Source of the DNA: an uncultured Eubacteriales bacterium
GTDB lineage: Bacteria > Bacillota > Clostridia > Oscillospirales > Oscillospiraceae
Direction: 5' to 3'
Assembly (NCBI GenBank): GCA_900320765.1
Contig: ONTN01000039.1
Coordinates: 2,532 to 12,154 of the forward strand
Length of the DNA: 9,623 bases
Numbering within the stretch: the first letter of the stretch is position 1; every line of letters begins with the position of its first letter. Below the pieces are notes generated by a model. The model had not been told where the DNA came from. It was given only the letters and a program-made list of their open reading frames with translations, and did no database searches. This document shows, in pieces, positions 7,227 through 9,623 of the stretch. A program made the translations under genes and the position numbers.

Positions 7227-7705
7227 AGAGAAGAACAGGGTCCGGAACTATTGCCGCGATCATACTAACCGTAATTTTCGGCGCTGCTCTGCTTTTGAGC
7301 ATAGCGTCAGGCGCCATTGTATATCGCCACGTTGCCGAAAGAGTGGAAACGAGCTCGCGCCAGAGGGTCGGATTAAGCTATATAACCGCAAAGGTACATT
7401 CTTCCGATGCTTACGAATCAGTGTACGCAGGACAGTTTGGCGGTCAAGATGCGGTGTTCATGACTCTCGTTGATGGCGAAGATGTTTATGAAAACATTAT
7501 TTACGTTTATAACCGCAAGTTAATGGAGCTTCTGTGCGAAGACCTGACAGAGTTTACTCCGGGTGACGGCGAGGTCATCTCCGATGCAATGGCTTTGGAA
7601 GTTGATGTGCCAACTCCCGGCCTGCTGCGCCTTACGTTTACCGACGAGTCCGGACATGCTGAAACAGCGGACATCTATTTGAGAAGTGGTGAAGACTATG
7701 GATAA
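7223..7705 (+). CDS. DUF4860-like membrane protein of the pilus cluster
   Basis: A 160-residue protein with a short basic N-terminus (MKRRTGSGT), one membrane helix at about 10-33 and a soluble outer domain containing YRHVAERVETSS, VGLSYITAKVHSSD, VYENIIYVYNRKLMELL and a C-terminal beta-rich stretch (LRLTFTDESG). The YR..ER...S.R..LSYI..K pattern matches what I remember of DUF4860, an uncharacterised domain found in Clostridia pilus operons; this is from memory. It lacks a prepilin peptidase motif. The start ATG at 7223 overlaps the previous stop by four bases, and its own stop overlaps the next gene by eight. Its middle part is AT-richer than its neighbours (about 43% GC over 7381-7560). Likely a minor pilin-like or alignment component. 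Confidence 0.72.
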   Translation: MKRRTGSGTIAAIILTVIFGAALLLSIASGAIVYRHVAERVETSSRQRVGLSYITAKVHSSDAYESVYAGQFGGQDAVFMTLVDGEDVYENIIYVYNRKLMELLCEDLTEFTPGDGEVISDAMALEVDVPTPGLLRLTFTDESGHAETADIYLRSGEDYG

Positions 7706-8114
7706 TCGCTTGCGGCCGACTCGTTCCGGTTTGTTTACAATTGAATTGTTGATAGCCGTAGGAGTTTTCATATTCTGCGCCGCTATCTGCCTCGGGCTAT
7801 TTGCCAAGGCTGAAACGGTAAGCTCTGAGAGCGCCGATTTAAATATGGCGGTCAACAAAGCCCGCTCCGTCTCCGAAGGCTATAAAGCGTGCGGCGGCGA
7901 TGTTTCCGCCACCGCAAGGTTTTACGGTGCTGATGAATCGAACGGAAGCTTCTCGCTGTACTACGACAGCGCATGGAATCCCGTTTCCGATCCCGCTTCC
8001 GCAAGCTTCACTCTCACCATCACCGAAAAAGACGACGAAGCTATAGTCAGCGTCGGAAACGCTGAGAAGGAGCTCGTTTCCTGGCCCGTTGCGGTACTGG
8101 AGGTGGCAAGATGA
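7698..8114 (+). CDS. Type IV prepilin-like protein with prepilin peptidase site
   Basis: A 138-residue protein and the only one in the cluster with a recognisable prepilin processing site: SG|LFTIELLIAVGVFIF, cleaved after Gly11, with the hallmark Glu at position +5 (Glu16) of the mature protein. The leader of 11 residues is short and basic, as in type IV pilins and ComG pseudopilins. The hydrophobic alpha-1 helix runs to about residue 32, followed by an amphipathic part and a beta-rich C-terminal domain (SFSLYYDSAWNPV, ASFTLTITE). The ATG at 7698 is preferred over an in-frame GTG at 7686 because GGTGA lies 6 bases before it and it gives the expected short leader. It overlaps the previous gene by eight bases and the next by four. 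It could be a major or minor pilin; the small size and mid-operon position favour minor. Confidence 0.87.
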   Translation: MDNRLRPTRSGLFTIELLIAVGVFIFCAAICLGLFAKAETVSSESADLNMAVNKARSVSEGYKACGGDVSATARFYGADESNGSFSLYYDSAWNPVSDPASASFTLTITEKDDEAIVSVGNAEKELVSWPVAVLEVAR

Positions 8115-8521
8115 AAAGAGGCGGTTCTGTTTCGGGAGCAGTTTCTCTCGTAATGATATTCTGCGTCCTCTGCCTTGCAATTTTTACCGTGCTTACGTAT
8201 GCTACGGCTCAGAGAGAGCAAAAGCTTTCTAATGTTAACGCGCAGATGGCCCGTGATTATTATGAAGCTGATACAAAAGCCACACTGATAGTTTCAGATA
8301 TACTGGCGGGCAAGGAACCGACCGTTGACCACCTGAAGGAGGAGACGGTATTTGGTACGACCTACTCTTTCTCTATCCCCGCGGGCGGGGAGCAGGCGCT
8401 TACTGTTCAAGTGGCGATAGACAGGGGAGAGTGTACGGTCCTCAAATGGCAGACCGTCTACGTCGGCGAATGGGAGCCCGATTATTCGCTTGACGTTTGG
8501 GACGGAGAGAACATCTTCTGA
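8111..8521 (+). CDS. Pilin-like single-pass membrane protein of unknown function
   Basis: A 136-residue protein with one hydrophobic helix at about 9-31 (VSLVMIFCVLCLAIFTVLTYA), a polar helix containing QREQKLS and ARDYYEADTKA (about 34-57) and a short beta-rich C-terminal domain. The arrangement of a helix running into A..YY.AD recalls PilX-like minor pilins, in which the helix continues into the periplasmic domain, but there is no G|xxxxE site. It begins at an ATGA overlap with the prepilin gene, implying translational coupling, and ends 25 bases before the ATPase gene. I recognise the pattern as common in Clostridia pilus loci but know of no assigned function. Confidence 0.75.
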   Translation: MKRGGSVSGAVSLVMIFCVLCLAIFTVLTYATAQREQKLSNVNAQMARDYYEADTKATLIVSDILAGKEPTVDHLKEETVFGTTYSFSIPAGGEQALTVQVAIDRGECTVLKWQTVYVGEWEPDYSLDVWDGENIF

Positions 8522-8546
8522 TATCTAATTCTCGGGAGGCTTTAGA

Positions 8547-9608
8547 ATGGAAAGCGTAAAGAAATATATGGAGTACGCGGTGCAGAACAGCGCCGCCGAC
8601 CTCTTTCTGATTGCGGGAAAAGCTATCTCCGTGAAAACTGAGGGCGAGATCAGACAGATCGGCGAAGACAGACTGATGCCCGCCGACTCAAACGCATTGG
8701 TGCGCGAGCTTTACGATATGGCCGGGCGCGAGCTCCCGCAGAACGTACACGCCTGGGACGACGACTTTTCCCTTTCCGTGCCCGGCCTTGCCCGCTTCAG
8801 GGTAAACGTATTCCAGCAGCGCGGCTCCATGGCCGCTGTTATTCGAGTCGTCAAATTCGGAATACCGGACAGAAATGAGCTCGGCCTTCCCGATGAGATT
8901 ATGAAGATCGCGAATCAGACGAGGGGGATGGTGCTTGTCACCGGCCCTGCCGGCAGCGGAAAATCCACGACCCTTGCCTGCATCGTCGACCAGATCAACA
9001 AAACGAGGAACGCGCATATCATAACGATCGAGGACCCGATTGAGTACATCCACCGAAATCAGCTCAGCGTTGTGAGCCAGCGCGAGCTCAACACGGATAC
9101 TGAGAGCTATGTGACAGCCCTTCGCGCCAGCCTTCGTCAGGCGCCGGACGTCATACTCCTCGGAGAGATGCGCGACCTCGACACCATTCAGACCGCAATG
9201 ACGGCTGCGGAAACGGGGCATCTCGTTATCTCCACCCTACACACGGTGGGAGCAGTGAATACGATAGACCGTATCATCGACGTTTTCCCGCCCACTCAGC
9301 AGCAGCAGATAAGGGTGCAGCTTTCCCAGGTGCTTAAAACGGTCATATCTCAGCAGCTTATCCCGACCGTGAACGGCGGTCTCGTTCCCGCGTTTGAGAT
9401 AATGCACCTCAATAACGCGATCAGGAGCATGGTAAGAGACAGCCGCATCCATCAGATCGACTCAGCGATACAGACCTCGTCCGCCGAGGGCATGCTCGGT
9501 ATGGACGATTCGATCCTGAGGCTTTACAAGGCCGGAAAAATCACGGCGGAGGCCGCGGTAAGGGCGGCGATGAACCCGGAAAAAAAAAAAAAAAAGCTCG
9601 GAAGATAA
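8547..9608 (+). CDS. pilT: PilT-type type IV pilus ATPase
   Basis: A 353-residue secretion ATPase of the PilT/GspE superfamily that powers pilus retraction in known systems. All family boxes are visible: N-terminal domain with AADLFLIAG (16-24), Walker A GPAGSGKST (133-141), Asp box ITIEDPIEYIH (159-169), Walker B DVILLGEMRD (201-210), His box TGHLVISTLHT (223-233), and the PilT-type C-terminal motif AIRSMVRDSRIHQIDSAIQT (291-310), close to the AIRNLIRE motif that marks retraction ATPases. It lacks the long N-terminal domain of PilB/GspE. ATG at 8547 follows GGGAGG by 8 bases. The last residues, KKKKKLGR, are encoded by a run of 16 A. The last gene of the window; the cluster probably continues beyond it. 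Confidence 0.95.
   Translation: MESVKKYMEYAVQNSAADLFLIAGKAISVKTEGEIRQIGEDRLMPADSNALVRELYDMAGRELPQNVHAWDDDFSLSVPGLARFRVNVFQQRGSMAAVIRVVKFGIPDRNELGLPDEIMKIANQTRGMVLVTGPAGSGKSTTLACIVDQINKTRNAHIITIEDPIEYIHRNQLSVVSQRELNTDTESYVTALRASLRQAPDVILLGEMRDLDTIQTAMTAAETGHLVISTLHTVGAVNTIDRIIDVFPPTQQQQIRVQLSQVLKTVISQQLIPTVNGGLVPAFEIMHLNNAIRSMVRDSRIHQIDSAIQTSSAEGMLGMDDSILRLYKAGKITAEAAVRAAMNPEKKKKKLGR
9580..9595 (+). repeat. Homopolymer of 16 adenines inside the pilT 3' end
   Basis: An uninterrupted A16 run encodes the end of a Glu codon and five Lys codons just before LGR-stop. In the given length the frame closes at TAA 9606-9608. Loss of one A would read SSEDKY then TAA; gain of one A would open the frame past the window edge. 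Confidence 0.95.
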
Positions 9609-9623
9609 ATATTAACATCGAAA

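Overview
The window looks like chromosomal DNA of an endospore-forming, low-to-mid GC Firmicute of class Clostridia, probably a gut Oscillospiraceae/Lachnospiraceae relative. The evidence is a clear SpoIIID sporulation regulator, a class B sortase, a Lachnospiraceae/Ruminococcaceae-style transglutaminase lipoprotein, strong GGAGG-type ribosome binding sites and consensus sigma-A promoters, several with a TGn extended -10. I see no RNA genes, insertion sequences, CRISPR arrays or phage genes, and no gene-free stretch longer than about 220 bases.

Left part (1-2570). A class B sortase gene runs leftward off the window edge and is cut before its catalytic Cys. Back to back with it, from its own promoter, is a small membrane-anchored coiled-coil protein (905-1348). 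A strong hairpin separates that gene from a convergent P-loop protein (1400-2443, minus) of the two-repeat ATPase family I know as PRK06851, whose second P-loop is degenerate.

Middle (2570-4784). An M3-family zinc oligopeptidase (2570-4273) has a near-consensus promoter. It converges on spoIIID (4316-4561, minus), and the two share a 14-bp hairpin. A 223-base divergent spacer follows and carries the promoter and a nearly perfect Shine-Dalgarno sequence for the next gene.

Right part (4785-9608). Seven genes lie in one direction with short gaps or overlaps. First is a transglutaminase-domain lipoprotein, then a type IV pilus (T4P) assembly cluster: a PilC/GspF platform protein, four small single-pass pilin-like proteins, and a PilT-type ATPase. 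Only one of the four small proteins (7698-8114) has a recognisable prepilin peptidase site; the others keep the N-terminal hydrophobic helix but lack it. No extension ATPase (PilB), prepilin peptidase (PilD) or PilM/N/O genes are seen; they may lie downstream. I see no convincing promoter or terminator between the transglutaminase gene and the pilus genes, so they may share a transcript.

The observations most worth a second look are a 16-A homopolymer four codons before the pilT stop, the set of pilin-like proteins without processing sites, and the degenerate second P-loop in the 1400-2443 protein. Nothing here is clearly a wholly new system; the pilus cluster is the least well described part.
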